From Lentisphaeria bacterium UBA1776 (GTDB lineage: Bacteria > Verrucomicrobiota > Lentisphaeria > Victivallales > Victivallaceae): a DNA stretch of 31,498 bases. Positions within the stretch are counted from its first letter, which is position 1; every line of letters starts with the position of its first letter. This document shows positions 30,696-31,498 of the stretch, piece by piece. Location of the stretch: positions 2,192-33,689 of the forward strand of contig DCGO01000001.1 of assembly GCA_002314605.1 (NCBI GenBank), given 5' to 3'. Position numbers and translations under genes: made by a program. Below the pieces are notes generated by a model. That model was not told the origin of the DNA, made no database searches, and saw nothing but the letters and a program-made list of their open reading frames with translations.

Positions 30696-31498
30696 ATGAG
30701 TCAGACCGTTGAAAATATGCGTGATGCCCTGAAGAAAATGGGGGAAAAAGCCGTATCCGCCAGCCGGGCGCTGGCCGTGCTGGCCCCGGATGCCAGGCGC
30801 GACTGCATCTGCCGCATGGCCGATGAGCTGGAAATCTCGGCTCCGGAAATTCTGAAGGCCAATGCCGAGGATGTGAAGAAAGCCGCCGCAAACGGCCTCT
30901 CCGGCGCCATGATCGACCGTCTGACCATCGGGGAAAAAGGCATTGCCAATATGGCAAAAGGCCTGCGGGATGTGGCCTCCCAGACCGACCCGGTGGGGAG
31001 GATCCTCTCCAGCACCGTCCGGCCCAACGGGCTCAAGATCGACAAGGTCACGGTCCCCATAGGGGTCATTGCCATTATCTATGAATCCAGACCCAATGTC
31101 ACCAGCGATGCCGCCGGGATCTGTCTCAAGGCCGGCAATGCGGTGATCCTCCGGGGCGGCAGCGAAGCCTTTGCCTCGAACCGGGCCATTGCTTCGGCAC
31201 TGAACCGGGCGGCGGTGATGTGCGGGCTCCCGGACGGTGCGGTGCAGCTCCTTCCGTGGACCGGCCACGACGCCGTGAATCTGATGCTCAAAATGGACCG
31301 GTACATCGATCTGGTGATCCCCCGGGGCGGCGAGAAACTCATCCGCACGGTCATGGCGGAATCCACCATCCCGGTCATCAAGCACTACAAGGGGGTCTGT
31401 CACATCTATGTGGACGACGAGGCGGACCTCGGAATGGCGCTTTCGATCCTCGACAATGCGAAGACCCAGCGGCCGGGCGTCTGCAATGCCGCGGAGTG
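30696..31498 (+). CDS. proA: Gamma-glutamyl phosphate reductase, 5' part
   Basis: ProA reduces L-glutamyl 5-phosphate to glutamate 5-semialdehyde with NADPH, the second step of proline synthesis. The 267 codons present show KVTVPIGVIAIIYESRPNVT and DAAGICLKAGNAVILRGGSE (about 108-151), DLVIPRGGEKLIRTVM, IPVIKHYKGVCHIYVD and the catalytic-cysteine motif QRPGVCNAAE at the very edge. The family is about 410-420 residues, so the C-terminal third is missing. The start at 30696 has an ideal AAGGAGG (30683-30689). proB is not in the window. Confidence 0.97.
   Translation, partial: MSQTVENMRDALKKMGEKAVSASRALAVLAPDARRDCICRMADELEISAPEILKANAEDVKKAAANGLSGAMIDRLTIGEKGIANMAKGLRDVASQTDPVGRILSSTVRPNGLKIDKVTVPIGVIAIIYESRPNVTSDAAGICLKAGNAVILRGGSEAFASNRAIASALNRAAVMCGLPDGAVQLLPWTGHDAVNLMLKMDRYIDLVIPRGGEKLIRTVMAESTIPVIKHYKGVCHIYVDDEADLGMALSILDNAKTQRPGVCNAAE

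Overview
The window looks like a chromosomal segment of an anaerobic bacterium of the PVC superphylum, most probably Lentisphaerota (Victivallales-like). The evidence is a PVC-type small basic protein (6730-6888), a prepilin-type protein ending in the H-X9-DG motif next to a DUF4838 glycan-active protein (22342-25406), a reverse rubrerythrin (14121-14669) and a fused MFS/acyltransferase/acyl-ACP synthetase (26340-29783). Genus and species cannot be read from the sequence. I saw no tRNA, rRNA, insertion sequence, phage gene or CRISPR array. Gene density is high, and no gene-free stretch reaches 300 bases.

Layout. 1-1390 (-): 5' part of a proton-pumping membrane pyrophosphatase, cut by the window edge. 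1500-4008 (-): operon gatB, recO and a chagasin-type protease-inhibitor lipoprotein. 4080-6560 (-): operon of an unknown lipoprotein, nrdR and an ATP-cone-like protein. 6730-6888 (+): PVC small basic protein with a clear promoter and terminator. 7005-8369 (+): GT39-like membrane glycosyltransferase. 8459-9811 (+): CPA2-type cation/proton antiporter. 9835-13938 (-): large two-domain glycogen debranching enzyme. 14121-14669 (-): rubrerythrin. 14800-16098 (-): secreted acetyl-xylan-esterase-like hydrolase. 16258-19042 (+): murJ and ribBA. 19125-20327 (+): unknown protein with a C-terminal NPCBM-like domain, preceded by a partial duplication of its own start. 20351-21409 (-): GntR/LacI-type regulator, divergent from a four-gene operon at 21655-26336 (+) made of a HAD phosphatase, a prepilin-like protein, a DUF4838 protein and a PHP phosphoesterase. 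26340-29783 (-): LplT-Aas-like fusion. 29909-30265 (+): cupin. 30259-30576 (-): DUF1294 membrane protein. 30696 to the end (+): proA, cut just past its catalytic cysteine.

How the genes work together. Most of the window is housekeeping (envelope lipid II flipping, riboflavin, proline, Gln-tRNA amidation, DNA repair, dNTP control). It is interleaved with carbohydrate functions: glycogen debranching, a secreted esterase, and a regulator-controlled secreted glycan locus. The GntR-HAD-prepilin-DUF4838-PHP locus is the best candidate for an under-described system. It resembles a self-contained substrate-responsive module in which a pilin-like protein is co-expressed with a glycan-active secreted protein. 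Promoters are unusually legible: at least nine genes have the same -10 hexamer TATATT, most with a TTGnnn box 16-17 bases upstream. Two genes (murJ and the debranching enzyme) appear to be transcribed almost without a leader.
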